Positions 1-8,217 of a stretch of DNA of 48,849 bases are shown here, piece after piece. Each line of letters begins with the position of its first letter. Position 1 is the stretch's first letter. The position numbers and the translations under genes were made by a program. The DNA is from Bacillus sp. ZZV12-4809 (lineage in GTDB: Bacteria > Bacillota > Bacilli > Bacillales > Cytobacillaceae), in NCBI RefSeq assembly GCF_009849585.1, contig NZ_VCRN01000034.1:1-48849 (forward strand), in the 5' to 3' direction. A model generated the notes under the pieces. The model was not told where the DNA came from, did not search any database, and worked only from the letters and a program-made list of their open reading frames with translations.

Positions 1-53
1 GAGAGGTTTACAGTCATGAAAAAATGCTTTCAAGTCCAATAAAAAAGTAAAAA

Positions 54-86
54 GGGTCCGGAATAAGGCTATTCCGAACCCCTTTT
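54..86. terminator. Imperfect hairpin, likely terminator
   Basis: A 12-bp stem with one mismatch (54-65 pairing with 70-81) is followed by CTTTT. The left flank is A-rich, so it could also act on the minus strand. It probably ends a gene left of the window, or transcription arriving from the glycerophosphodiesterase side. Confidence 0.55.
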
Positions 87-98
87 GTCTACAAACTG

Positions 99-130
99 AC
101 AAGCGCATATGATATGCGCTTGTTTTTTTT
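99..130 (+). terminator. Strong rho-independent terminator
   Basis: CAAGCGCATAT at 100-110 pairs with ATATGCGCTTG at 112-122, followed by eight T. It ends plus-strand transcription entering from the left edge. Confidence 0.8.
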
Positions 131-309
131 GCATGGATAAATCTATATTTCTGCTGTTTGATGCATTTGATTTTACTTTTGCTGGAGATGTGGTGTCTAC
201 CAGGGACTTTGATGCAGCATCTTTTCTCTTTTGATGAAGACGTGGCGTCTTTAATGGTGTTAAATGACCTCAGTTTGGATAATAAGAATCATCATTTCCA
301 ACAAACTCA
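131..309. other. Intergenic, no gene seen
   Basis: This short stretch lies between the plus-strand terminator and the end of the glycerophosphodiesterase gene. Possible reading frames are short, lack a ribosome binding site and resemble nothing I know. Confidence 0.5.
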
Positions 310-1035
310 TCATTCCAAAAACCTCCCCGGAAAATCGGTCATTATCACTTCGACTCCAGCCTTATATAAAATTCCGCTGCGTGTTTCATCATTTACAGTA
401 TATACCCGCAGTGGATATCCTGCATCTATTGCTTTCCTTCCAATTTCGGATAGAGCAAACCTCTCTTCACAATGAATACTGTCTGCACCAATTTCTTTGG
501 CGATTTCGAGTGTATTTTCAGGAATGCCTTCTATCAGATACCCAGTCTGGATTGTTGCATGAAGTTCCCGGACTCTCCTCAGGCTCTCCGCATTGAAGGA
601 TGAGATAATAACACGCTGTTCCAATCCATATTTAAGAATAAGGTCAATTACCATTTTTTCCATCCCGGGATAGTCAATCAAATCATTTTTCAATTCAATA
701 TTAATCAGCAGTTCGTTGCCCTTCATTACTGCCCATTGCAAAAGCTTCTCCAGATCAGGGATTATTTCTCCGGCGTTCACATCCGCAAACCAGCTTCCTG
801 CATCAAGCTTCAGGATTTCTTCAAAGGTCATATCCTTAATATATCCGGTTCCGCACGTCGTTCTGTCCACCTTTTCGTCATGAATAATCACGAGCGTACC
901 GTCTTTCGCCATCTGCACATCCAATTCAATGCCATCTGCTCCAGCATCCAATGCTGCCTGAAAAGCAGCCATCGTGTTTTCCGGAAAATGCCCGCTGACA
1001 CCTCGATGGGCAAATATTTTTGCTCTATAACTCAA
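310..1035 (-). CDS. Glycerophosphodiester phosphodiesterase
   Basis: This 241-aa enzyme of the GDPD family hydrolyses glycerophosphodiesters to glycerol-3-phosphate and an alcohol. The TIM-barrel signatures are visible: HRG at residues 10-12, E19-N20, the metal-binding ELD at 37-39 and the catalytic-type HD at 52-53. There is no signal peptide, so it is probably cytoplasmic (UgpQ-like rather than secreted GlpQ). The start is a TTG five bases after GGAGGAG; an ATG just upstream is in another frame and meets a stop at once. Length is normal for the short cytoplasmic members. It is a single gene, divergent from the TerD fusion. Substrate head group cannot be told from sequence. Confidence 0.9.
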   Translation of the reverse strand: MSYRAKIFAHRGVSGHFPENTMAAFQAALDAGADGIELDVQMAKDGTLVIIHDEKVDRTTCGTGYIKDMTFEEILKLDAGSWFADVNAGEIIPDLEKLLQWAVMKGNELLINIELKNDLIDYPGMEKMVIDLILKYGLEQRVIISSFNAESLRRVRELHATIQTGYLIEGIPENTLEIAKEIGADSIHCEERFALSEIGRKAIDAGYPLRVYTVNDETRSGILYKAGVEVIMTDFPGRFLE

Positions 1036-1282
1036 CTCATCTCCTCCAATGCCAATACATACTCATTAATATTCTATTCTACGGCCGGCATCAAAATCAT
1101 TTTTCCAACCTCAAATAGACGCTCAAGTTTCACTTCGCTTTCAATTGCCTTATAATGAAAACTATGAAACTTCTTTCTTCTTAGAACGTATAAAAAGAAA
1201 AGTGGAAGCGCTTGAGCTGGACAGTTCTCAAAGTACAAAGGTATAAATTCTAATTATTAAAAAGGTAATAGGAGTGAAATCT

Positions 1283-2737
1283 GTGGGAGTTCGATTGAGC
1301 AAGGGACAAAAAGTAGACTTGACCAAAACCAATCCTGGATTGCAGGTTGTAATGGCAGGATTGGGCTGGGATGTCAGCCATAATCAATCTCAATATGACC
1401 TGGATGCTTCAGCATTCTTAACAGGCGCATCCGGCAAAGTACAAAGTGACAGTGACTTTGTGTTTTATAATAACCCTTCCGGCGGAAACGGATCAATTCT
1501 ATACAGCAGTGATAACAGAACGGGAGCTGGTGCCGGGGATGATGAGCAAATCCGCATCGAGTTGAATAAGGTGCCGCAGCATATCCATCGAATTGCGTTT
1601 ACCATTACCATTCATGATGCCCAGATGAAAGGACAGAATTTCGGGCAAGTTTCAAATGCCTATGTAAGAATTTTTAATGCCTTGACAAACGAGGAACTGC
1701 TGCGCTTCGATCTTGGCCGTGATTTTACTGTTGAAACAGCCATCGTTGCTGCAGAGCTTTATCGGCACAATGGCGAGTGGAAATTCAATGCCATTGCAAG
1801 CGGGTTTCAGGGAGGATTAGCTGCCCTATGCCGCAATTTCGGTGTTTCTGTAGATGATGAGCCCGCTCCAAGTCAGCAGCCGTCAGTCGGTCAAAGTCAA
1901 TTTCAGCAGCAGGCAACTTACGGACAGCCGTCTAATGGATTCAGCCCACAGCATAGCCAGCAGACTTACTCAGGCTACAGCAGCAGTCAGTCGTCTTTTG
2001 GGCAGCCTGTTAGTCAGACTACATATAGCCCTCCTCCATCCCAGCCACCTGCTATGGGAGGCCAAACTGATTTTGGACAGCCAGTACAGGCTCAATCCTA
2101 TACTGATGGTAATATGGCTTGTACCCGCTGCGGATCCACTAACATCCGTACCGGCCAAAAGGGATTTGGACTTGGAAAAGCAGCGATCGGAGGACTCATC
2201 CTTGGCCCTGTAGGACTTCTTGGCGGATTTATTGGTAAAAATCAACTGAAGCTTACCTGTAATTCCTGCGGCAACTCATGGTCACCTAATCAGACGGATT
2301 ATGCACAGTGGGCCAATGATCAAAAGCGCCGTGCACAGGAGCTGTTTACTCGATTCAAGAGCCAGGATGTCCTCGACGCCGTTGTTTCCTCATGCGCTCT
2401 TGTCGGCATGGCAGATGGAAGGCTTGATCCGTCTGAACGCCAAAAGATGATTGAGTTTGTGAACAGCAGCCAGGAATTAAAAGTATTTGATACCCAAAAA
2501 GTGATACAGCAATTCAATATGTTTGTCCAGCGGATTGAGATGGATCCAATCATCGGCCGGGCCGAAGCCTTCAAAGCAGTTGGACGGGTAAGAAATAAGC
2601 CAGAGATCGCCCGCCTCGTCGCCCGTTATTGTATCGCGATCGGTTATGCCGATGGGAACTTTGATCAAAATGAAAAACAGGCTGTAACTGAAATCTGCAT
2701 GGAACTTGGGTTAAACCCGCATGAATTCCTATCATAA
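1283..2737 (+). CDS. TerD / zinc-ribbon / TerB fusion protein
   Basis: This protein of about 484 aa joins two tellurium-resistance (Ter) stress domains in one chain. Residues 1-190 are a TerD domain opening with MGVRLSKGQKVDLTK and carrying the Asp-rich calcium-binding pattern. Residues 193-275 are a low-complexity Q/S/P linker. Next comes a zinc ribbon (Cys 280, 283, 326, 329) whose loop is a glycine-zipper hydrophobic hairpin. Residues 355-484 are a TerB-like helical domain with two acidic ADG motifs. I chose the GTG at 1283 because it gives the canonical TerD N-terminus and lies 8 bases after AGGAG; an in-frame GTG at 1274 is possible. A TATAAT at 1151-1156 may be the -10 box. Ter proteins are linked to tellurite, phage and envelope stress; the exact role is unknown. 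Confidence 0.85.
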   Translation: MGVRLSKGQKVDLTKTNPGLQVVMAGLGWDVSHNQSQYDLDASAFLTGASGKVQSDSDFVFYNNPSGGNGSILYSSDNRTGAGAGDDEQIRIELNKVPQHIHRIAFTITIHDAQMKGQNFGQVSNAYVRIFNALTNEELLRFDLGRDFTVETAIVAAELYRHNGEWKFNAIASGFQGGLAALCRNFGVSVDDEPAPSQQPSVGQSQFQQQATYGQPSNGFSPQHSQQTYSGYSSSQSSFGQPVSQTTYSPPPSQPPAMGGQTDFGQPVQAQSYTDGNMACTRCGSTNIRTGQKGFGLGKAAIGGLILGPVGLLGGFIGKNQLKLTCNSCGNSWSPNQTDYAQWANDQKRRAQELFTRFKSQDVLDAVVSSCALVGMADGRLDPSERQKMIEFVNSSQELKVFDTQKVIQQFNMFVQRIEMDPIIGRAEAFKAVGRVRNKPEIARLVARYCIAIGYADGNFDQNEKQAVTEICMELGLNPHEFLS

Positions 2738-2743
2738 TTTTCA

Positions 2744-2774
2744 AAGCTCTGCCATAATGCGGCAGAGCTTTTTT
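2744..2774 (+). terminator. Terminator of the TerD-TerB gene
   Basis: A perfect 10-bp stem (AAGCTCTGCC at 2744-2753 with GGCAGAGCTT at 2761-2770) runs into six T, seven bases after the stop codon. Confidence 0.9.
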
Positions 2775-2881
2775 CATTTATTCCCTCCACCTCCTGAATA
2801 TGCCGCATACAAAGTTCACATGCGGGTATACTCAAAAAGATAAGGAGTCTGTTATTTATAACTCAACAAGGAGGTAATATT

Positions 2882-3730
2882 TTGAAGGAAAGTTCATCAA
2901 CTGAACGCTATATGCCCATGACATCCTCCACGAGCGGAATGATTGTAAACGAAGCAGATGGAGTTTTCTGCCTGACAGTTCAGATTGTTAATGTTTGTTT
3001 TGTACGAATATCAGAAAAGCCCGGCGACTGGGTTCTGGTTGACGCAGGCATGCCAAAATCTGCAGAGAAAATCATAGATGCAGCAGAAGAACTTTTTGGA
3101 GAGAACGCCAGACCGAAAGCCATTATTCTTACACATGGCCACTTTGACCATGTTGGCGCAATTATTGATTTGGTAGAGCGCTGGCAGGTTCCTGTCTATG
3201 CTCATACACTGGAAATGCCATTTTTGACAGGTCAGCAGGACTATCCCAAACCTGACGCGAGTGTTGAAGGAGGACTTGTCGCAAAGATGTCCCCCACTTT
3301 CCCGCATGAAGGCATCGATCTCGGAACTCATGTTCAGGCCTATCCTGATGATGGAAATATTCCCCAAATGGAAGGCTGGAAATGGATCCACACACCAGGT
3401 CATACTCCAGGCCACGTTTCCTTGTTCAGGGAATCGGATCGTGTGCTGATTGCAGGTGATGCTTTCGTAACAGTAAAGCAGGAATCCTTATACAGTGTCC
3501 TAACCCAGGAACAGGAAATCAGCGGCCCGCCCCGCTATCTGACGACAGATTGGGATGCGGCCAGGGCATCCGTACAGAAACTTGAAGCCCTTCAGCCGTC
3601 TGTCGCCATAACAGGTCACGGTATTCCCATGGCTGCCGCTGTATTAAGGGAGAGCCTCACCAGACTTGTAAATGAGTTTGATGAAATTGCCGTTCCAGAC
3701 CACGGGAAATATGTGGACGGGGAACGCTAA
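2882..3730 (+). CDS. Metallo-beta-lactamase-fold hydrolase
   Basis: This 282-aa soluble MBL-fold protein carries the binuclear zinc motif HGHFDH (H85, H87, D89, H90), then an HTPGHTPGH segment, a GDAF motif with the bridging Asp and a late GHG. Family members include glyoxalase-II-like thioesterases, lactonases and general hydrolases; nothing here fixes the substrate. It starts with TTG, preceded by AAGGAGG with 7-8 bases spacing; no nearby ATG gives a better start. It stands alone between two terminators, so context gives no pathway clue. The first 20 residues are polar and show no signal peptide. Confidence 0.85.
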   Translation: MKESSSTERYMPMTSSTSGMIVNEADGVFCLTVQIVNVCFVRISEKPGDWVLVDAGMPKSAEKIIDAAEELFGENARPKAIILTHGHFDHVGAIIDLVERWQVPVYAHTLEMPFLTGQQDYPKPDASVEGGLVAKMSPTFPHEGIDLGTHVQAYPDDGNIPQMEGWKWIHTPGHTPGHVSLFRESDRVLIAGDAFVTVKQESLYSVLTQEQEISGPPRYLTTDWDAARASVQKLEALQPSVAITGHGIPMAAAVLRESLTRLVNEFDEIAVPDHGKYVDGER

Positions 3731-3765
3731 ATGTCTTTTGACAGCAGGTCCACTCTCTTGAAAAT

Positions 3766-3799
3766 AAAAGGAATTGCCGTTTGAACGGCAATTCCTTTT
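3766..3799 (+). terminator. Terminator of the MBL-fold gene
   Basis: AAAAGGAATTGCCGT and ACGGCAATTCCTTTT form a perfect 15-bp stem with a 4-base loop. The symmetric A/T ends would let it work in both directions. Confidence 0.9.
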
Positions 3800-3849
3800 C
3801 TATTTTTCATTTTCATAGGGGCCGCTGGATTAATATTTAATGTCGAATG

Positions 3850-4020
3850 CCTAACTATGCCATTCGCTGCGACTGCATAGTGCCTTCTATCGGTGGTCCT
3901 ATTTTTGCTGATTAGTTCCGTTTACAGCGACTTTTCCTCTCTTGAGTGGCTCTATTCCTACCCATTAGTTCCATCCCCGACAGCTCTCCCTCTCCAAGTG
4001 GCTCTAAACCCTGCTATTAG
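3850..4020. repeat. Degenerate tandem repeat, unit about 52-60 bp
   Basis: Three diverged copies lie head to tail in the gap between the MBL-fold gene and the next gene. The clearest shared blocks are ATTAGTTCC (3911 and 3964, with a truncated ATTAG at 4016), CCTCTC followed by AGTGGCTCTA (about 3936-3953 and 3989-4006), and a weaker related block near 3882-3910. No reading frame is kept across copies, so this is non-coding. Confidence 0.6.
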
Positions 4021-4128
4021 CAAGCAAGGTTCGCGCAAACCGCGTGGATCTTCCTTTTTTATGTTTAAAACAATCAAAAAAAGGAAGAGTATAAAAAAAC
4101 GAATTTAAATAGTTCAGGAGGTTCATAT

Positions 4129-4476
4129 ATGCATCTTGAAAATTTCGCAGGAAAAAAGATTCAAATAAAATTCAAGAACTTTCCAAATGATCTCGTCGGT
4201 TCCATTACAGGCATTTTTCAGCCCGATGAGTGGTACCTTGTTAAACTGATCAAAACAGAAAGCATGGGAATCTGGGTCGAGAACCCTTGCTTCAAACGGA
4301 CAATGGTGCAAGATGAAGACGGCACCAACATTCCGGAAGAACAGCAAAAGGAAGAAGATTGCGTCACCCATTTTCTGATCCGCTGGGATTACATCAGCTC
4401 TGTCATTACTTTCCCGGACAGGGCCACGCTGGGTGTTGATAAAAAAGCCAAATTAATAGGTTTTCAGCCCACTTAA
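4129..4476 (+). CDS. Unknown 115-aa soluble protein
   Basis: I do not recognise this family beyond it looking like a conserved small Bacillaceae protein. It begins MHLENFAGKKIQIKF and alternates predicted beta strands with charged loops; the centre is acidic (NIPEEQQKEEDC). Strand pairs such as WYLVKLIKTESMGIWVE and FLIRWDYISSVITF suggest a small beta-barrel, perhaps Sm- or SH3-like, but that is inference. There is no signal peptide or membrane segment. A strong AGGAGG lies 8 bases before the ATG, and the gene has its own terminator, so it is expressed as a single unit. Confidence 0.75.
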   Translation: MHLENFAGKKIQIKFKNFPNDLVGSITGIFQPDEWYLVKLIKTESMGIWVENPCFKRTMVQDEDGTNIPEEQQKEEDCVTHFLIRWDYISSVITFPDRATLGVDKKAKLIGFQPT

Positions 4477-4487
4477 TAGATAGAATT

Positions 4488-4516
4488 CCCCGGTGTCATT
4501 ACACCCGGGGTTTTTT
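4488..4516 (+). terminator. Rho-independent terminator
   Basis: CCCCGGTGT pairs with ACACCCGGGG (one bulge), followed by six T. It ends the 115-aa unknown gene. Confidence 0.88.
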
Positions 4517-4640
4517 GTCTGCTTTACATTTGCCTTCTTCTATATGATTGTCCATGTCTTTACATTTTAATAGAAAAGTTAATCTTTATAGACTATGATA
4601 TATTTACCGACTTTTCAAAAAATAAAACGGAGGCACACAA

Positions 4641-5603
4641 ATGACAAAAAGAACCTGTATCATTACACGAGACTTGGAACCCGCTCAGCTTGAAAAAATA
4701 AAAGAAACCATTCCCGATTGGGAGTTCATTTCCGGCAAGGATTCCGCAAACTGGCAAAAGGAAATAAAAAAGGCCGAAGTTATCGCCGGATGGAAAAAGG
4801 AACTTAAAGAGATGGTCCTCGAGGGAAACAGCAAGCTCCGCTGGTTCCAGTCCTGGAGTGCTGGTGTCGACTCCCTCCCTCTTGCAGATATGGAATCACA
4901 GGGAATCCAGATTACCAGTGCAAATGGCGTGCATGCCAATCCTATTTCAGAAACGATTTTTGCTTTGATGCTGGGGCTTACCCGCAAAATCCATACATAT
5001 GTAAAAAATCAGCAAGCTAAAATATGGCACCATTCCGGATTAAAGCTTGAAATACATAATAAAACCCTCGGCCTGATAGGCACAGGAGCCATCGGAAAAG
5101 AAACAGCCAAAATTGCCAAAGCATTCGGCATGAAGGTGATTGGAGTCCGCCATTCCGGAAAATCTGAAGAGTATATTGATGAAATGTATACATCCGGACA
5201 GCTCAACGATGTGCTTCCGCAATGTGATTATGTTGTCATTTCCCTTCCGCTTACACAGGAAACACGGCAGCTATTTGGAGCGGATCAGTTTGCCCTCATG
5301 AAGGATTCTGCCTTCTTAATCAATATTGGCCGGGGGGAAATTGTGAATGAAAGAGATTTGATCGGCGCACTGCAGAACGGCGAGATTGCCGGCGCAGGCC
5401 TTGATGTGTTTGAAAAAGAACCGCTTTCTGAAGACAACCCTTTATGGGAGCTTGATAATGTTATCGTTACTCCCCATACAGCCGGATCAACGGAACATTA
5501 TAACAAGCGTGTGATTGAAGATATATTTATTCCCAATTTAAAAGAGTATATAGCCAGCGGGATACCAGACATTAATCGTGTTGATTATAAAAAGGGATAT
5601 TAA
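4641..5603 (+). CDS. D-2-hydroxyacid dehydrogenase
   Basis: This 320-aa NAD(P)-dependent D-isomer-specific 2-hydroxyacid dehydrogenase belongs to the SerA/PdxB/GhrB superfamily and reduces a 2-keto acid to the D-hydroxy acid or the reverse. The nucleotide-binding motif GLIGTGAIGKE sits near residue 141. The catalytic Arg (INIGRGEIV), Glu (DVFEKEPL) and His (TPHTAGS) follow in the usual order. It has no ACT domain, so it is not a full phosphoglycerate dehydrogenase of serine synthesis; glyoxylate, hydroxypyruvate or another keto acid is likelier. GGAGG lies 8 bases before the ATG. It is monocistronic. Confidence 0.88.
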   Translation: MTKRTCIITRDLEPAQLEKIKETIPDWEFISGKDSANWQKEIKKAEVIAGWKKELKEMVLEGNSKLRWFQSWSAGVDSLPLADMESQGIQITSANGVHANPISETIFALMLGLTRKIHTYVKNQQAKIWHHSGLKLEIHNKTLGLIGTGAIGKETAKIAKAFGMKVIGVRHSGKSEEYIDEMYTSGQLNDVLPQCDYVVISLPLTQETRQLFGADQFALMKDSAFLINIGRGEIVNERDLIGALQNGEIAGAGLDVFEKEPLSEDNPLWELDNVIVTPHTAGSTEHYNKRVIEDIFIPNLKEYIASGIPDINRVDYKKGY

Positions 5604-5607
5604 TAGA

Positions 5608-5638
5608 GAGAGCCTTGCGGATGCAAGGCTCATTTTTT
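5608..5638 (+). terminator. Terminator of the dehydrogenase gene
   Basis: GAGCCTTGC pairs with GCAAGGCTC around a 4-base loop, followed by ATTTTTT. The 3' arm overlaps the last codons of the convergent DUF421 gene. Confidence 0.85.
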
Positions 5639-6307
5639 ATAAGCTACAATATAGAACCCTTCTTCTTTCGACCATTCCGCACAGAATATTTCTTTGATAT
5701 TTTGGTAGCCTTCAGTTTTAATGGACTCTCTCAGCCACTCCCCATCTTTGCCCAGTAATGTCAAGCCGTCCTCCACTACCTCTCCTTCATCGATCAGCAA
5801 GGTTGAGGGATTCTTTTCATTCACATCAAGTTTCATCATTTCAGGAGTGACTGGCCCTTCTGTTTGGTATTTCATTACGCTTAAGCCTCCATTGGTTTCA
5901 AGATAAGCATATTTGACATCCTTCATGCTGAAAATTCCTTTCTGGCGCAGCATCGTCCTCAGCTGCTCCATTTCAAGGTGGTTTTTCTCCATCTCTCTTA
6001 AATCCAGATTGCCATCCTTGACCAGGATCGACTCCCTGCCCTTTAAAATCCTTCTGAATATATTCTTCTTTTTTGCCATAATTTCAATGATATAAATAAA
6101 TCCTCCCCATAAAAGTGCCGAATAGATAACTTGAAGTGCAGTTACTTTTTCATCATAAATCGCTTCCTCAATAATCCCTCCAAGAACAACTGCATAAATA
6201 AAATCGAACGGGGTTACCTGTGAAAGCTCCTTCTTTCCAAGAATCCGGGTTACCGCTAACAACGTAACCAGCCCCACAGCCATTTTTATTGTTATTGATA
6301 AATACAT
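5630..6307 (-). CDS. DUF421 membrane protein (YetF/YdfR-like), copy 1
   Basis: About 225 aa. Three hydrophobic segments occupy the first 80 residues (beginning MYLSITIKMAVGLVTLL), followed by a cytoplasmic domain with the family's KNHLEMEQLRTMLRQKG and CAEWSKEEGFYIV regions. The family (DUF421/YetF) is common in spore formers and its biochemistry is largely unknown. I start at the ATG at 6307, 5-6 bases after GGAGGAG; a longer frame upstream lacks a better site. Upstream on the same strand GTGTAT, a 15-base gap and GGGAAT (6338-6343) resemble a weak sigma-B promoter. A second family member lies at 33.5 kb. Confidence 0.85.
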   Translation of the reverse strand: MYLSITIKMAVGLVTLLAVTRILGKKELSQVTPFDFIYAVVLGGIIEEAIYDEKVTALQVIYSALLWGGFIYIIEIMAKKKNIFRRILKGRESILVKDGNLDLREMEKNHLEMEQLRTMLRQKGIFSMKDVKYAYLETNGGLSVMKYQTEGPVTPEMMKLDVNEKNPSTLLIDEGEVVEDGLTLLGKDGEWLRESIKTEGYQNIKEIFCAEWSKEEGFYIVAYKK

Positions 6308-6389
6308 CCATTCTCCTCCTCTCTCTATAGCCTCTCTATTCCCTTTAACGGACTTTGAATACACCTTTTCCCCTATTCCACTTTTTGCA

Positions 6390-6423
6390 AAAAAAAGAGA
6401 TCTCTATTTCAAGAGATCTCTTT
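6390..6423 (-). terminator. Terminator of the EamA transporter gene
   Basis: AAAGAGATCTC and GAGATCTCTTT form an 11-bp stem. On the minus strand it is followed by a run of T (A-run 6390-6396). The stem overlaps the stop codon of the transporter gene. Confidence 0.8.
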
Positions 6424-7345
6424 ACATATACTGGCTATTCTCTTTTCTCCGCTTCCTGAAAATTAAATCCTCCAATGCTCCTGAGCCTGAAAGGACACCT
6501 CCCACAATAAGAACCAGTCCAAGCAAGTGGTTCATGGTGATAATCTCACCAAGGATCAGCGCTGAGCCTGCCAGTGAGAAAAAAGTATTCAGATTCAAAA
6601 AAATACTGGCTTCTGCCGGCCCGATATTACGGATGGCTGTGTTATAAACCATATGGCCGACAGCTGTTGCCAATACGGCAGATGCGGCAAATGCAGCCCA
6701 AACATAGGCTGGGGCTTCTAATAAACCCTGAAGGCCGCCAGGTTCCATAATATTTGCCATGACAAACAGGATCACTCCTCCAAAAACCAGCATATAGCCT
6801 GTCAGCAATCGCGGATCAAGCGTTTTCGAAGCTTTGCTGATTACAATGAAGCTAAGAGCCTGTGAAAGAATGGACAGGAACACAAAGAAATCACCCGGAG
6901 TTAAGCTCGATATCCCTTTATTTCCGGAAAGAACAATAAAAGTCACGCCCGCACCGCCCAGCAGAAAACCAAGCACCTGAATGCCTGTAGGCTTATGGCG
7001 CAGCAGAATGGAAGACAGTATAGCTGTCAAAAGAGGACCCGCACCTAATATAAGCCCTCCGTTTACCGCACTTGTCCCCGTCAGGCCTATAGCCAATAAA
7101 AGATGGTGGCTGACCACACTCAGGAGGCCGCCAAAAATAATGTACGAGATTTCCCTTAAGCTCGGCTTCCTCACTTTTCCCATTATGCCTAATATTAAAA
7201 ACACAGTTATGCCTGCAGTTAATATCCGCAGAGACGTAATCGAAACGGGAGGAAAATAGCTGACAAGAATCTTTATTATGCTGACATTTAATCCCCACAA
7301 AGCCATGATGGAGGTGAGGAGAATGTATGTTTTTATGTTCTTCAC
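6422..7345 (-). CDS. EamA/DMT-family metabolite transporter
   Basis: This protein of about 307 aa has ten hydrophobic segments arranged as two EamA repeats of five, the usual build of drug/metabolite-superfamily exporters. The C-terminus is positively charged (FRKRRKEN). Substrates in the family include amino acids, nucleosides and drugs; none can be assigned here. I prefer the GTG at 7345 (VKNIKTYILLTSI), which follows AAGGA by 5-6 bases and puts the first membrane segment at the N-terminus; an in-frame ATG 45 bases further upstream would add a charged extension. It is divergent from rpiA. Confidence 0.85.
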   Translation of the reverse strand: MKNIKTYILLTSIMALWGLNVSIIKILVSYFPPVSITSLRILTAGITVFLILGIMGKVRKPSLREISYIIFGGLLSVVSHHLLLAIGLTGTSAVNGGLILGAGPLLTAILSSILLRHKPTGIQVLGFLLGGAGVTFIVLSGNKGISSLTPGDFFVFLSILSQALSFIVISKASKTLDPRLLTGYMLVFGGVILFVMANIMEPGGLQGLLEAPAYVWAAFAASAVLATAVGHMVYNTAIRNIGPAEASIFLNLNTFFSLAGSALILGEIITMNHLLGLVLIVGGVLSGSGALEDLIFRKRRKENSQYM

Positions 7346-7501
7346 ATCAATCCTTCTTTCTAATAAATCCAATCCCATAATTTGTATCATTTTATCATAA
7401 TTAATTGAGATTATGTCTTTTAATGCTTTATTTGTTGGAAAGGTGAGTCCTCGCTTCTTTTTGATATAATAAAACTATAAAAATGCGGGGTGAAGACTAT
7501 A

Positions 7502-8185
7502 ATGAATTCAAGCGATTTGCAGAAAAAAGCAGCCGGGGAAAAAGCGGCCGAGTTTGTAAAGAGCGGTATGACTATTGGATTAGGCTCAGGATCTACAGTG
7601 TATTGGTTTTTAAAAAGGCTTGGTGAGTTAGTTAATGCAGGTCTAACAGTTAAAGGAGTTCCCTCTTCTCTGAGAACGGAAGGGTGGGCAAGGGAGTTTA
7701 ATATCCCTCTTACAGATTTTTCCGAAACCCAACTACTTGATTTGGCCATTGATGGAGCAGATGAGGTTGACCCTGATTTTAATTTAACAAAAGGGGGTGG
7801 AGGATCGCTTCTGAGAGAAAAAATTGTAGATGCCAACGCAAAAAAACTGATCATTATAGTGGATGAATCCAAATTAGTAAAACAACTGGGCAAATTTCCT
7901 CTTCCTGTAGAAGTTGTACCTTTCGGCTGGGAACTGACATCTAAGAGAATTGCTGAATTAGGAGCGATACCGCAGCTAAGGGTAAACGACGGAGAAGTTT
8001 TCGTCTCAAATAACGGAAATTACATATTAGATTGCCAATTCGAGGAGATACCGAATCCAAAAGAGCTTCATAAACAGTTAAAACACATGACAGGTGTCGT
8101 CGAGACCGGCCTTTTTATTGATATGACAGATTTAGTGCTAGTCGGCAGTACCGGCAAAGTAGATTCGCTCAATAAAAAGGAATGA
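7502..8185 (+). CDS. rpiA: Ribose-5-phosphate isomerase A
   Basis: The enzyme interconverts ribose-5-phosphate and ribulose-5-phosphate in the pentose phosphate pathway. Family motifs are intact: GLGSGST at residues 26-32, DGADEVDP at 84-91 and KGGGGSLLREK at 97-107 with the catalytic Glu near 106. The 227-aa length is typical. I start at ATG 7502, 9 bases after GGGGTG; a GTG at 7490 is in frame but lies inside that site. TATAAT at 7465-7470 is a likely -10 box. B. subtilis relies on the unrelated RpiB, so an RpiA here is notable, as is its place convergent to an operon with a ribulose-5-phosphate-dependent enzyme pair. Confidence 0.93.
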   Translation: MNSSDLQKKAAGEKAAEFVKSGMTIGLGSGSTVYWFLKRLGELVNAGLTVKGVPSSLRTEGWAREFNIPLTDFSETQLLDLAIDGADEVDPDFNLTKGGGGSLLREKIVDANAKKLIIIVDESKLVKQLGKFPLPVEVVPFGWELTSKRIAELGAIPQLRVNDGEVFVSNNGNYILDCQFEEIPNPKELHKQLKHMTGVVETGLFIDMTDLVLVGSTGKVDSLNKKE

Positions 8186-8212
8186 AAAAGGAGAGGGCTT
8201 ACCCTCTCCTTT
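8185..8212. terminator. Bidirectional terminator between rpiA and the kdg operon
   Basis: GGAGAGGG and CCCTCTCC pair around CTTA. TTT follows on the plus strand and five T on the minus strand, so it serves both convergent units. Confidence 0.85.
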
Positions 8213-8217
8213 CCGGT

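Noticed and set aside
1203..1216. cre-like word TGGAAGCGCTTGAG upstream of the TerD fusion
   Set aside because: The right half departs from the consensus at key positions and a stress gene gives no supporting context.
4064..4090. Sigma-B promoter before the 115-aa unknown gene
   Set aside because: GTTTAA is good but the -10 candidate GGAAGA is poor and lies in A-rich low-complexity DNA.
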